The notes beneath the pieces are model-generated. The model ran no database searches and was not told where the DNA came from. It was given only the letters and a program-made list of their open reading frames with translations. From an uncultured Chitinophagaceae bacterium (lineage in GTDB: Bacteria > Bacteroidota > Bacteroidia > Chitinophagales > Chitinophagaceae): 13,887 bases of DNA. The position numbers and the translations under genes were made by a program. Location of the stretch: contig CAMLEM010000010.1 of the NCBI GenBank assembly GCA_946479005.1, positions 1-13,887 on the forward strand. The letters are read 5' to 3'. Positions 6,428-13,887 of this stretch are shown piece after piece; positions within the stretch are counted from its first letter, which is position 1; every line of letters begins with the position of its first letter.

Positions 6428-6979
6428 ATGTCGCTTTATTCCAAACGAGGTGTTTCAGCCCAGAAGGAAGAGGTTCACCAGGCAATCGGTAACCTCGACC
6501 AGGGCCTTTATCGCTATTCTTTCTGCAAGATCTATCCCGATGTACTCGGCGGTGACCAGGACTGGGTGAATATAATGCACGCCGATGGCGCGGGCACCAA
6601 GAGCATCCTGGCCTATCTCTATTGGAAGGAAACCGGCGATGTGAATGTGTGGAAGGGCATAGCTCAGGATGCAATCACAATGAACCTGGATGACCTGCTT
6701 TGTATTGGGGTTACCGACAATATTATTTTTTCCTCCACCATCGACAGGAATAAAAACCGCATTCCCGGCGAGGTGCTGAAGTCGGTCATTGAGGGAAGCC
6801 AGGAATTTTTCGACCTGATGCGCAGCTATCGCGTAAACATTACTTATATGGGGGGCGAGACGGCTGACGTGGGCGACCTCGTTAGAACCATCGCGGTGAA
6901 TGGAACGATGACCGCCCGATGGCGAAACACAATGACGCCGCCGGCGTTCCAGCTGCCAGGATCAGCTCATCACGAATGA
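6428..6979 (+). CDS. purM: PurM N-terminal part (frame 2)
   Basis: 183 residues, of which about the first 164 are family-like. RGVSAQKEEVH (7-17) is the typical opening of the Bacteroidota form, with HADGAGTKS (51-59) in place of the DGVGTK motif that binds substrate phosphate. It also has the WKGIAQDAITMNLDDLLCIG block and GGETADVGDLVRT, the ATP/FGAM-side motif. Family resemblance ends at GTMTAR (codon ending 6919); the last 19 residues (WRNTMTPP... to TGA 6977-6979) are out-of-frame or inserted sequence. Alone it lacks the C-terminal half and should be inactive, though it covers most of the N-terminal AIRS domain. Confidence 0.85.
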   Translation: MSLYSKRGVSAQKEEVHQAIGNLDQGLYRYSFCKIYPDVLGGDQDWVNIMHADGAGTKSILAYLYWKETGDVNVWKGIAQDAITMNLDDLLCIGVTDNIIFSSTIDRNKNRIPGEVLKSVIEGSQEFFDLMRSYRVNITYMGGETADVGDLVRTIAVNGTMTARWRNTMTPPAFQLPGSAHHE

Positions 6980-7637
6980 CAGGATCGCAAATGGCGACCT
7001 GATCGTAGGGCTGGCTTCTTTTGGCCGTGCAAATTATGAAACCGCTTATAACAGCGGGATCGGCAGCAACGGGCTGACAAGTGCGCGACACGATATGCTG
7101 AACGCTTTTTACAGGGAAACCTACCCTGAGAGTTTTGAGTCCTCTTTGTCGCCGGAGGTCACTTATATCGGTCCTTACCGTTTCAAGGATGAAGTGCAAT
7201 TCGAATATAACGGCGAACAACAAACCAGCACTGTAGGAGACCTGTTGCTTAGCCCTACACGAACTTTCGCCCCCCTGGTACGCGAACTCCTGGATTCGGC
7301 ATTCGAAAAGATACACGGTATGATCCATTGCAGCGGGGGCGGGCAGACAAAATGCCTGAAATACCTGCCTCGGCCTTTCAGGATCATAAAGGATAACCTG
7401 TTCACTCCTCCTGTTATTTTTGAACTCATTCAAAAAGCCAGCGGGGCGGATGACAAAGAGATGTACCAGGTTTTCAATATGGGAACCAGGCTCGAGATCT
7501 ACGCGGAGGAGAATGCGGCGACCGAGATCATCTCAATGGCCAATTCATTCGGCATTGAAGCCCGGGTGATCGGGAGGGTAGAGGCCAGCGACAAGCGTGA
7601 GCTTATCATCGGTAAGGATAATGTAATTCGTTATTGA
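6936..7637 (+). CDS. purM: PurM C-terminal part (frame 3)
   Basis: The frame is open from 6936, just after a TGA at 6933-6935, to the stop before 7638. Family similarity resumes at DQLITNDRIANGDLIVGLAS (from about 6960) and continues through GSNGLTSARHDM, LSPTRTFAPLVREL, MIHCSGGGQTK and VFNMGTRLEIY, ending at the normal C-terminus. The first ordinary start codon in this frame is the ATG at 7095, too far in for a complete domain, so this half is probably not translated on its own. The ftsE-like gene starts 72 bp later on the same strand without an intervening terminator. Confidence 0.85.
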   Translation, partial: RRRRSSCQDQLITNDRIANGDLIVGLASFGRANYETAYNSGIGSNGLTSARHDMLNAFYRETYPESFESSLSPEVTYIGPYRFKDEVQFEYNGEQQTSTVGDLLLSPTRTFAPLVRELLDSAFEKIHGMIHCSGGGQTKCLKYLPRPFRIIKDNLFTPPVIFELIQKASGADDKEMYQVFNMGTRLEIYAEENAATEIISMANSFGIEARVIGRVEASDKRELIIGKDNVIRY

Positions 7638-7709
7638 AAGCCAATGCACAAATAAAAAAATCTCTTCGCAACCACAGTTTAATTTATTTTGCATCAAACC
7701 AGCAGGAAT

Positions 7710-8399
7710 ATGTCGGAACCCATCATTGAACTGAGGAATGTCAATATCTACCAGGGAGGCAATCTCATCCTACAGGATGTGAATCTGACCGTGAACAAGG
7801 GCGAGTTCGTTTATCTCGTTGGAAAAACCGGCACAGGGAAGTCCAGTCTTTTGAAAACCCTCTACGGGGAACTGCCGTTAAAGGAAGGGACAGGCACGGT
7901 GGCGGGTTTCGACCTGAGAGGTCTTGACTGGAAGAAAGTGCCTTATCTCCGGAGGAACCTGGGCGTCGTGTTCCAGGACTTCCAATTGTTAACAGACAGG
8001 AATGTCAATAACAACCTCAAATTCGTATTGCGCGCAACAGGCTGGAAGGATGAAAAACTGATGGATGAGAAGATCAATGATGTGCTGGACAAGGTGGGGC
8101 TCAAATCCAAAGGGTTCAAGATGCCCTTTGAACTTAGCGGGGGTGAACAGCAGCGGGTGGATATCGCGCGTGCCCTCCTGAACTCTCCCAGGCTTATCCT
8201 GGCCGATGAACCAACAGGTAACCTGGATCCCGAAACCTCTGATGAAATTATGAACCTCCTTTTCAGTATCGGCCGGGATTACAATACCACCATCGTGATG
8301 GCCTCACACGATTATATCGTTGTGCAGAAATACCCCGCGCGAATGATCCGGACGGAACAGGGCAGGGTGGTGGACAATGCTACCATAAGTATCGAATAA
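7710..8399 (+). CDS. ftsE: FtsE-like ABC transporter ATPase
   Basis: 229 residues from ATG 7710 ([11 protein letters not shown]); a TTG at 7689 would add seven unlikely residues. FtsE pairs with membrane protein FtsX at the divisome, where ATP hydrolysis drives FtsX-dependent activation of peptidoglycan hydrolases. All ABC motifs are present: Walker A GKTGTGKS (38-45), Q-loop VVFQDFQLL with Q89, signature LSGGEQQ (142-148), Walker B LILADE (162-167) with EPTGNLD, and switch His200 in ASHD. The FQDFQLL and [11 protein letters not shown] features and the ~230-residue size fit FtsE; the closely similar LolD and MacB-type ATPases are the alternative. No ftsX-like gene lies nearby, which is compatible with unlinked ftsE/ftsX. 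A weak -7 candidate TTATTTTG ends at 7691. Its 3' end overlaps the convergent glycosyltransferase gene by 20 bp. Confidence 0.88.
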   Translation: MSEPIIELRNVNIYQGGNLILQDVNLTVNKGEFVYLVGKTGTGKSSLLKTLYGELPLKEGTGTVAGFDLRGLDWKKVPYLRRNLGVVFQDFQLLTDRNVNNNLKFVLRATGWKDEKLMDEKINDVLDKVGLKSKGFKMPFELSGGEQQRVDIARALLNSPRLILADEPTGNLDPETSDEIMNLLFSIGRDYNTTIVMASHDYIVVQKYPARMIRTEQGRVVDNATISIE

Positions 8400-9504
8400 G
8401 CGCCTGCGCGTTTTTCTGGTTAGAAAACTTGTCCCCGAGCACCCTTCTCCGCAGGCGGATCTCATCTTCCGTAAAAGGCTGGTTGTGCAACTGCATTATA
8501 ATGGCAGCGAATGCCTGGGGTTTCGATGCCGTGTGGCAGGCCGCTTCCAGGCCCGTTCCCGACACCATTTGCTCATTGGTCACGCAATGCCTTCCTTCGT
8601 GAAGCGCGTGAAGTAATTTGATCTTGATCCCCGTTGTGGTAAAGGCGGGCAGCACATTGATGTGCGCTTTCGCGATCAGTTCATCCAGCTCTTTGTCCGA
8701 AGGATCGGCCACCAGGCAGGTATGCTGGCAAAGATGCCCCAGCTTTTTCAGCCTGCGCGTAGGTGCTTTTCCAGCGATGACGAGGGGAATCTTGATCCTC
8801 GAAAAAACCTTCGTTAAAAGCCAGATCGCGGCTTTCTGATTTTCGGGAACCGAAAGATTTCCGTGGTAAAGACAAAAATTTCCGATCCCTTCCTGGCATT
8901 TTACTTCCTGCTTAGCCGTGAACACCGGCAAATAGAAGGTGTTTGTGAGGCTGTGGTGTTCCCTGAACCGGGAAGCATCTGACTCGGTAATGGCGGCGTA
9001 ATGGCAATGGGCGGGCAGCGAGCTTTCATATTTGTCAAGCAGCCTGCTTTCGTGCCGGAAATAAAATTTTCTGAAGAGATTCTTTGTCAGTGGCGCCTGC
9101 TGCCTGTAATATTTTGCCTCCTCGTTGTGCAGGCGGACCACCACTTTTCTTTTGCCAAGATCGAGTTCATCGAGAAATCCCGTGCAGTGCAGGCCTTCCA
9201 ATAGCACAGGGTGCTCATCTTCATTGAGCTTATTGCTGAGATCGCGGTGGATCCGGGAAGAAATGATGTAAGGAGTGTGAAGTGAGAAACCCCGGTGCCC
9301 CGTTTTTCGTGGGTACACGTGAATGGAATCGCAATATTTCTGCAGTTCGCTGTCGTCGCCTCTTGAATTATAGCTAAAATAATGAAGGTGGATCCTTATA
9401 CCCGCTTCGTGGAGGGCCTTGAGTTTGTAAAAAATATCTATGGCACCACCGTAATCGGGGGGCCAGGGTGAGTCTAATGATACGATATGCAGGTGCCTGC
9501 TCAA
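8380..9504 (-). CDS. GT-B glycosyltransferase (GT4-like), second gene of the pair
   Basis: 374 residues. It probably transfers a sugar from a nucleotide-sugar donor to a cell-surface glycan in the cytoplasm, acceptor unknown. The N-terminus HIVSLDSPWPPDYGGAIDIF (6-25) has the GT-B glycine loop with GG at 19-20. RLHNEEAKYY (from 124) and the following E/Y-rich helix through KYESSL match the pattern of family-4-type transferases. The C-terminal Rossmann half holds FCLYHGNLSVPENQKA and NVLPAFTTTGIKIKLLHAL, the region of the EX7E-type donor site, though the usual first Glu is not obvious here. Translation seems to begin at TTG (9504-9502), which overlaps the TGA of the upstream gene (TTGA), so it is coupled to it; no ATG occurs near. 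There is no signal peptide or membrane segment. Its stop lies inside the end of the convergent ftsE-like gene. Confidence 0.85.
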   Translation of the reverse strand: MSRHLHIVSLDSPWPPDYGGAIDIFYKLKALHEAGIRIHLHYFSYNSRGDDSELQKYCDSIHVYPRKTGHRGFSLHTPYIISSRIHRDLSNKLNEDEHPVLLEGLHCTGFLDELDLGKRKVVVRLHNEEAKYYRQQAPLTKNLFRKFYFRHESRLLDKYESSLPAHCHYAAITESDASRFREHHSLTNTFYLPVFTAKQEVKCQEGIGNFCLYHGNLSVPENQKAAIWLLTKVFSRIKIPLVIAGKAPTRRLKKLGHLCQHTCLVADPSDKELDELIAKAHINVLPAFTTTGIKIKLLHALHEGRHCVTNEQMVSGTGLEAACHTASKPQAFAAIIMQLHNQPFTEDEIRLRRRVLGDKFSNQKNAQALIRYLW

Positions 9505-10598
9505 GACTGAAATATTCGGTGATAGAATTCAAGCAGTTTTTTCTCCTCATTCTGCCAGTTCAATTCCCTTCGCGCGATAAGCGTGTTGGCCTTCATTTCA
9601 GCATAAACAACATCATCATACAGCAATTTGTTCAATCCCGCAGAGATAGATGCCGGATCGGCTTCATCCAGTAACAAAGCGATCCTGAATTTGTTGTTGA
9701 TCTTTTCGTATTCCGGGAATTTCATCGCCAGTTGCGGTAGGCCCGCGTGTATGTAATCCAAAAATTTATTGGGAAGAGCAAGCCATTGATTCAGTCCTTC
9801 TTTTTCTGACAGGCAAACACCGGCCCGGGCCCGTGAAGCGACCTTTTTTAATTCCCCCGGTGACAGCATACCTTTCAGCTCGATCTTTTTTTCAAGGCCG
9901 TTCTCACTGATCAGCTCGCGGAGCCTGGGCATAAAATTACCATCTCCGCAGATCACCAGCCTCGCATCCACCTCTTTCATTGCGGGGATCAATGCCTCAA
10001 AATTCCTGCCCTCATTGACCGCTCCCTGGTAAAAAATAAAATTCTCCTTCGAGGTAGCCGAGGGAAGATCCTCGAGTACGGGAAGGTTGCGAATGGTTTC
10101 AAAATCCACGCGGTATTTCTTCCTGAATTCCCCGGCGAGGCCTTCGCTTACGGTATAGGCATAACGGAATTGCGGAACGGCCGTTTTTTCTATCTGTAAC
10201 CAGGACCTGTGAACCAGGGGACGGGTCCTTACCTCTTTCATTTCCGTAAAATATTCGTGTGCATCATAAATGCGGGGGATCTTTTTCTTTTTCGACACCC
10301 TCAGGCAGGGGAGAATGGTGTCGAGATCGATGGCACAGATCCCGTCGAAGGACTTGTTCGACAAATAATAAAAGAGGCGAAGATTGTATTCGGCGTAAAA
10401 TAGTTTCCCCTTCAGGTTCCAGCAATTCAGGCGGACCTGTTTGAATTTTTTCTTCTCCAGCGGGAGAGAGTCCGGCAATTTCCGACCAACCAGCGTAACA
10501 TCATAACCGGCCTCTGCCAGGGAACTGCAGATGCGATGCATGCGCTGGTCGTAACTCAGGTCGTTAGTGACGGTAAAGAATAGTCGTTTTGCTTCCAC
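9501..10598 (-). CDS. GT-B glycosyltransferase (GT4-like), first gene of the pair
   Basis: 365 residues, starting at GTG 10598. The opening LFFTVTNDLSYDQRMHRI and AEAGYDVTLVGR (to about 39) is a common Bacteroidota group-1 transferase signature, followed by IYDAHEYFTEM (about 109-120), YTVSEGLA, FIFYQGAVNEGRNFEALI and LVICGDGNF in the second Rossmann domain. The donor-site region has the form EGLNQWLALPNKFLDYIHAGLPQL (about residues 265-290), with the E/N/K pattern expected of GT4 enzymes. It has no signal peptide or membrane span, so it is cytoplasmic or peripheral. Together with the coupled downstream transferase it probably adds successive sugars to the same glycan; no flippase, polymerase or sugar-nucleotide gene is in view to name the product. 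The gene begins 18 bp after the receptor terminator, whose T-run ends in a TTTTTTTG that could serve as a degenerate -7 box (inference). Confidence 0.88.
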   Translation of the reverse strand: MEAKRLFFTVTNDLSYDQRMHRICSSLAEAGYDVTLVGRKLPDSLPLEKKKFKQVRLNCWNLKGKLFYAEYNLRLFYYLSNKSFDGICAIDLDTILPCLRVSKKKKIPRIYDAHEYFTEMKEVRTRPLVHRSWLQIEKTAVPQFRYAYTVSEGLAGEFRKKYRVDFETIRNLPVLEDLPSATSKENFIFYQGAVNEGRNFEALIPAMKEVDARLVICGDGNFMPRLRELISENGLEKKIELKGMLSPGELKKVASRARAGVCLSEKEGLNQWLALPNKFLDYIHAGLPQLAMKFPEYEKINNKFRIALLLDEADPASISAGLNKLLYDDVVYAEMKANTLIARRELNWQNEEKKLLEFYHRIFQS

Positions 10599-10615
10599 CC
10601 GCGGGCAATTTCGAC

Positions 10616-10644
10616 AAAAAAAGGATTTCCCCGGGAAATCCTTT
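10616..10644 (-). terminator. Rho-independent terminator of the TonB-dependent receptor
   Basis: AAAGGATTTCC (10620-10630) and GGAAATCCTTT (10634-10644) form a perfect 11-bp stem with a 3-nt loop. On the minus strand seven T follow the stem. It lies 21 bp past the receptor stop codon and separates the receptor from the glycosyltransferase pair. Confidence 0.88.
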
Positions 10645-10665
10645 GAACAATGCGATCAGGTGATC

Positions 10666-13248
10666 TTATTGAGACATCATCTCCGGCTGGTCATCTCCCG
10701 GTATCCGCTGGTTCTTTCTTTTGAACAGGTTGGCATCGAATTTACCGAATCTCCAGTTGAAACTCAGCCTCGCGATCTGGGGATCACGGCGGCGGAAGAT
10801 ATTCTGGGTCAGGAACTCCGACTCAGAATAAATACTCTGGCGCCGGGTGCGCAGTACGTCATTGACGTTCAGCGAAAGGGTCGCCTGCCTGTTCTTCAGG
10901 AATTCAAAGCGAAGGCCTGCATCCAGCTCAAAATTGGATCGCACATATCCCTGGGCTGTGGTCGCCTGGCCAAACATACCACCAAAGCCACCCCTACCGC
11001 CACCGCCTCCGCTTCCCGGAGGAAGGATCCTCCTGGAATCATATTCTGCCGAAAGCTGGAAGGTCAGGTTCTTTGCGAGTTTGAATACGTTGTTGATGTC
11101 CGAAGACCAGCTGGCAAACTGTTCCTGGTCGGGCTGGTTCGGATCTTCGATATTGATCTTTGATGTGAAAAGATTGAACTCGGGCGTGATGTCCCACCAT
11201 TTTGTCATTTTCACCTTCCACACCATTTCAAGGCCTGTAACATAGCTGGACCTTGCGTTTATGAAGGTGTTTACGAAAATGTCCTTTCCCGATTCGGGGT
11301 TATTTTCCCTGAAAATATAACGGGTGATCAGGTCATCTGTGTGCTTGTAATATACCGTAGCCAGGAAATTATCCCTGTTCTTTTGAAATGTCTTCTGGTA
11401 AGAAAGCTCCACCGAGTTTGTGAATTCCGGGTTCAGGTCGGGGTTTCCGCGACTGATATTTAACGAATCTGAAAAATCCGTATAAGGATAGAGCTGGAAG
11501 AAGTTCGGCCGGTTGATCCGCCTGGAATAATTCAGCTGAAGCTCGTTGTCGCCTTTGAATTTCTGGCTAAGGAAAATGCTCGGGAACAGGCTTACCGGGA
11601 ATTCAATGTTGAATTTTTGTCCCTTATCAGGCAAACGTCCTTCGTATTCGGAACTTTCCAGCCGCAACCCTGCCTGCACGCCGAAGTCTTTGAACTGCCG
11701 GGTGTAATTCGCATAAGCTGCATACACTTTGTCGGTGCTGTTGTAATTAACCGACAGGCTGGGTCGAAGGATCTCGTTCCCAAAATTGTCAATGCCATAA
11801 AATTCATTGATGGTTTCCGCATCCCTCACCGTAACCCTCGCACCTGTTTCAAATTTGCTGGTTTCATTGATGGGGTTCACAAAGTCCAACTGGAAGATGA
11901 GGTTTTCATTGTTCCCTTTTCCATTCTGACGTTGTGAAAATGATTTAAGGGGGGCCTTGGAATTAAAGTCGAGCGAATCGGTCCGGATCAGGTTGGAACT
12001 CCAGTTCCGGCTTTTGTTATAAGTGATATCCGCCGTTAGCTCTCTCCCGGCTTTTGGAAAATTATGCTTATAGCTTAGGATCAAACCCCGGTTCCTCATA
12101 TTGCTTTCAGAATTCGAGTTCCTTTGCTGTAAGGAAGATTTCACCGGCGAGTCCCAGATATCGGTTTGCATTAGGCTGTTGGAAGAAGGCTCGAATTTTC
12201 CCCGGTTAAAGTTCCCCGCTATCGAAATGGTGTTCCTGTTATCAATGAAATAGTCAATGCCCGCACGCAGGAAAGCCCAGTGTCCTTCCATCAGGCTGTT
12301 ATCATCCTGGTGAAGCAGGGTGTCGGGGAAACCAAATGTGGTTCGGTCCGTAGTGCCCCAGCTTTTCGATTTTCTCTGGTTGAAATTTCCATTCACAAAG
12401 AAATTCACCTTATCCTGCCTCAGGTTGATGTTTCCGCCAAGGCCCACGCGCCCGCGTGAATCTACATTCGTGCGCAGGCTGCCGTTATACCCGATCTTGC
12501 GGTTTTTCTTCAATACCACGTTGATGATACCTGCGGTACCGCCGGAAGCATCAAATTTCGCGGAAGGATTGGTGATCACTTCCACGCTTTCGATCACATC
12601 GGCAGGGATTTCTTCCAGCGTCATCGTGGTGGGACGTCCATCAACGAAGATCTGGGGCGTATTATTTCGCATCGTAACATTTCCGTCGATATCCACTTTT
12701 ACAGAAGGCACATTTCTCATTACATCCACGGCGGTTCCGCCTTCTGAAACAATGTTCCTGTCTACGTTGAATATTTTCCTGTCGATCCCCAGCCTCAGGC
12801 CCGGGGTGGTGGCTGTAACAGTTACATTCTCAAGTTGGGTCTCTTCGATGTCGATCTTAATATTGCCCAGGTCTTTGTCCAGCGCCCCTGCCATATTTCC
12901 ATCCGCAGGACGATCAAAGGATATTTTTTGATCGATCTGCTTATAACCGATGACGGTAATGCGTAAGGTTGACTGGCCGGTAGCAGGGACATTTTCCAGG
13001 CTGAAATCACCATTGGCGGTGGTCAGCATACCCGTAATGAGGGTCTCCCGGCGGGTTTTGGTAGCCGAATCGTATTTATTTTGAAAAAGCTGAACAGAAG
13101 CGTATTCAATGGGCTTGCCCGTTTTTCCTTCTATTACCTTTCCATAAAACCTTCCGGTGGGAACGGGGCCATTGGGACGGCCCTGGGGTTGAGAAATTGC
13201 TATAACTCCAAGAAATCCAAAGAATAAGGTAAAAAAAGCTTTTCTCAT
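10666..13248 (-). CDS. TonB-dependent outer-membrane receptor (outer-membrane beta-barrel family)
   Basis: 860 residues. A signal peptide (about 1-19) is followed by a carboxypeptidase-regulatory-like beta-sandwich (about 33-115: GRFYGKVIEGKTGKPIEYASV, TTANGDFSLENVPA, ITVIGYK), then a plug domain (about 137-250: LENVTVTA, VMRNVPSVKVDIDG, QIFVDGRPT, VESVEVITNPSAKFDASG, GIINVVLKK) and a large C-terminal barrel that ends in LSFNWRFGKF plus a charged tail. This layout fits the OMP_b-brl_3-type Bacteroidota receptors rather than SusC: no SusD-like lipoprotein is adjacent and the SusC-specific plug features are not apparent. The substrate is unknown. A Gly-rich insert (about 743-759, PPGSGGGGG...GGMFG) interrupts the late barrel and probably forms a flexible loop. 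The gene has its own terminator and probably its own promoter, so it seems monocistronic. Confidence 0.93.
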   Translation of the reverse strand: MRKAFFTLFFGFLGVIAISQPQGRPNGPVPTGRFYGKVIEGKTGKPIEYASVQLFQNKYDSATKTRRETLITGMLTTANGDFSLENVPATGQSTLRITVIGYKQIDQKISFDRPADGNMAGALDKDLGNIKIDIEETQLENVTVTATTPGLRLGIDRKIFNVDRNIVSEGGTAVDVMRNVPSVKVDIDGNVTMRNNTPQIFVDGRPTTMTLEEIPADVIESVEVITNPSAKFDASGGTAGIINVVLKKNRKIGYNGSLRTNVDSRGRVGLGGNINLRQDKVNFFVNGNFNQRKSKSWGTTDRTTFGFPDTLLHQDDNSLMEGHWAFLRAGIDYFIDNRNTISIAGNFNRGKFEPSSNSLMQTDIWDSPVKSSLQQRNSNSESNMRNRGLILSYKHNFPKAGRELTADITYNKSRNWSSNLIRTDSLDFNSKAPLKSFSQRQNGKGNNENLIFQLDFVNPINETSKFETGARVTVRDAETINEFYGIDNFGNEILRPSLSVNYNSTDKVYAAYANYTRQFKDFGVQAGLRLESSEYEGRLPDKGQKFNIEFPVSLFPSIFLSQKFKGDNELQLNYSRRINRPNFFQLYPYTDFSDSLNISRGNPDLNPEFTNSVELSYQKTFQKNRDNFLATVYYKHTDDLITRYIFRENNPESGKDIFVNTFINARSSYVTGLEMVWKVKMTKWWDITPEFNLFTSKINIEDPNQPDQEQFASWSSDINNVFKLAKNLTFQLSAEYDSRRILPPGSGGGGGRGGFGGMFGQATTAQGYVRSNFELDAGLRFEFLKNRQATLSLNVNDVLRTRRQSIYSESEFLTQNIFRRRDPQIARLSFNWRFGKFDANLFKRKNQRIPGDDQPEMMSQ

Positions 13249-13273
13249 TAATTTGAGTTTAACATTAGACGCT

Positions 13274-13302
13274 CAAAGGCAGGGCAACTTGCTCTGAACA
13301 AC
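13274..13302 (-). promoter_or_regulatory. Weak candidate promoter of the TonB-dependent receptor
   Basis: TGCCTTTG (13281-13274, minus strand) has one mismatch to TAnnTTTG, with GTTG (13302-13299) 17 nt upstream as a possible -33. The spacing is shorter than usual. The leader to the ATG at 13248 would be about 20 nt. No terminator is visible between the DUF445-type gene and the receptor, so read-through is also possible. Confidence 0.25.
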
Positions 13303-13344
13303 CGGTAACTTGATAAAAGGTTCATACGAGGGCCGGAATGGTAC

Positions 13345-13887
13345 TCAGGCGAGCGCCAGCAAAGCCAGCATCAGGGCCCCAATAATAAAGCCAGTCAGGG
13401 CGCCCAGCCACTGTAATTTTTTCAGCTGATTTCCCAGGTTTGCCTTCACCAGGGTCTTCCATTTTGTTTCATCGATGGAGCCCAGTCTTTCACTGACCAG
13501 TTTTCCCACATCGATCTCTTTTTCCAGGGAACCCGCAAGTTTTCCCACCAGAGACGGAAAGATCACCTCCAGTTCGTCCATAAAGACAGTCTTCATTTTA
13601 TCGATGGTCTTGTCGCCCACGAACATCGAGATCATCGGCATTTGCTTACCGAGCTTCACGCGGAGGAATTCATCCACGTGGGATTCAATGAAGGGTTTGA
13701 TCTTTTCAAATTGGGAAGGATCCCGGAATTTTTCATCCAGCTTAAAACTGGCCACCAGGTTTTGACCTACCCATTTCCCGGCATTTTTTGCAATTATCTT
13801 CCTGCTGGCAGGGATGAATTTGTGAATTATCAGTGAATGAAGCATCCACCCTGTAAGAGCGCCGATCAATGGGAAAAAATAGAAGAT
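13345..13887 (-). CDS. DUF445-family-like membrane protein, 3' part (5' end outside the window)
   Basis: The frame stays open to the right edge (reading IFYFFP before the TTG at 13869), so the gene starts beyond 13887 and the TTG is not a start. About 180 residues are visible. An N-terminal hydrophobic segment containing PLIGALTGWMLHSLIIHKF resembles the DUF445 hallmark in which GAxxGWxTN precedes an amphipathic stretch. A long helical, charged middle with repeats of the type 'KIKPFIESHVDEFLRVKLG' and 'VGKLVSERL' follows, then a C-terminal membrane segment WLGALTGFIIGALMLALLALA. Two membrane anchors flanking a helical domain is the DUF445 arrangement. Function is unknown in the family. The stop lies 96 bp before the receptor start. 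Confidence 0.72.
   Translation of the reverse strand: MFYFFPLIGALTGWMLHSLIIHKFIPASRKIIAKNAGKWVGQNLVASFKLDEKFRDPSQFEKIKPFIESHVDEFLRVKLGKQMPMISMFVGDKTIDKMKTVFMDELEVIFPSLVGKLAGSLEKEIDVGKLVSERLGSIDETKWKTLVKANLGNQLKKLQWLGALTGFIIGALMLALLALA

Larger units (their letters stand above)
6428..7637 (+). pseudogene. purM: AIR synthase (phosphoribosylformylglycinamidine cyclo-ligase), frame-disrupted
   Basis: The two halves of PurM lie in different frames (frame 2 to 6979, frame 3 from 6936), so one intact protein cannot be read. PurM uses ATP to close FGAM into AIR, the fifth step of purine synthesis. The whole span is 1210 nt, about 402 codons once the frame is corrected. As I recall, the Bacteroidota long form has about 390. 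All family blocks except the junction are well conserved, so this is either a very recent mutation or an assembly/base-calling error. The gene is normally present and needed in prototrophs, so error is a serious possibility. Confidence 0.8.

Noticed and set aside
6920..6976. Programmed ribosomal frameshift in purM
   Set aside because: I see no slippery heptamer with a downstream hairpin, PurM is not known to use frameshifting, and the junction appears to contain surplus sequence as well.
6882..7433. 183-codon open frame on the minus strand opposite purM
   Set aside because: It has no recognisable motif, while the plus strand encodes clearly conserved PurM blocks.
10847..11245. Proline-rich open frame on the plus strand
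   Set aside because: It is the antisense shadow of the receptor's Gly-rich insert (GGN codons read as proline CCN); the minus-strand frame is a full TonB-dependent receptor.
12320..12931. 203-codon open frame on the plus strand
   Set aside because: It lies entirely antisense to the plug domain of the receptor and has Ser/Thr/Pro-rich low-complexity composition typical of a shadow frame.
10666..13248. SusC-type receptor of a polysaccharide utilisation locus
   Set aside because: There is no SusD-like gene or glycoside hydrolase next to it, and the plug and C-terminus fit the OMP_b-brl_3-type receptors instead.

Overview
The window looks like chromosomal DNA of a Bacteroidota bacterium, most likely Chitinophagaceae or a near relative. 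The grounds are the long, Bacteroidota-type AIR synthase (PurM), an 860-residue TonB-dependent receptor with an N-terminal carboxypeptidase-regulatory-like domain, near-perfect TAnnTTTG promoter -7 boxes just upstream of genes, and the lack of clear Shine-Dalgarno sequences. No tRNA, rRNA, CRISPR array, insertion sequence or phage gene was seen. The assignment is by eye, without a database search.

Positions 1-3309 hold the least familiar part. After the tail of a plus-strand gene (1-33) and a bidirectional terminator come three minus-strand genes. The first transcribed (3309-2335) encodes a membrane-anchored coiled-coil protein and has its own terminator. Then follow a secreted Ppx/GppA-like ASKHA-fold protein (2165-1017) and, with zero spacing (TAG directly followed by ATG), a second membrane-anchored coiled-coil protein (1016-93). 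The two coiled-coil proteins are paralogues over the membrane anchor and the C-terminal domain. A Ppx-like enzyme predicted to be exported and bracketed by paralogous envelope coiled-coil proteins is the best candidate here for an undescribed system.

Positions 3310-8399 are mainly housekeeping: holA (DNA polymerase III delta), a lipoprotein of unknown function, ribF (FAD synthetase/flavokinase, minus strand), purM and an ftsE-like ABC ATPase. ribF and purM diverge from a 56-bp spacer, and each has TATCTTTG exactly 4 nt before its start codon, which predicts leaderless or nearly leaderless mRNAs. The purM reading frame is broken near 6936-6976: the N- and C-terminal halves lie in different frames.

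Positions 8380-13887 are all minus strand: two translationally coupled GT-B glycosyltransferases (start and stop codons overlap), a TonB-dependent receptor with its own strong terminator, and the 3' part of a DUF445-type membrane protein that runs off the right edge. The glycosyltransferases suggest surface polysaccharide or glycan synthesis, but no other pathway gene is present to name the product.
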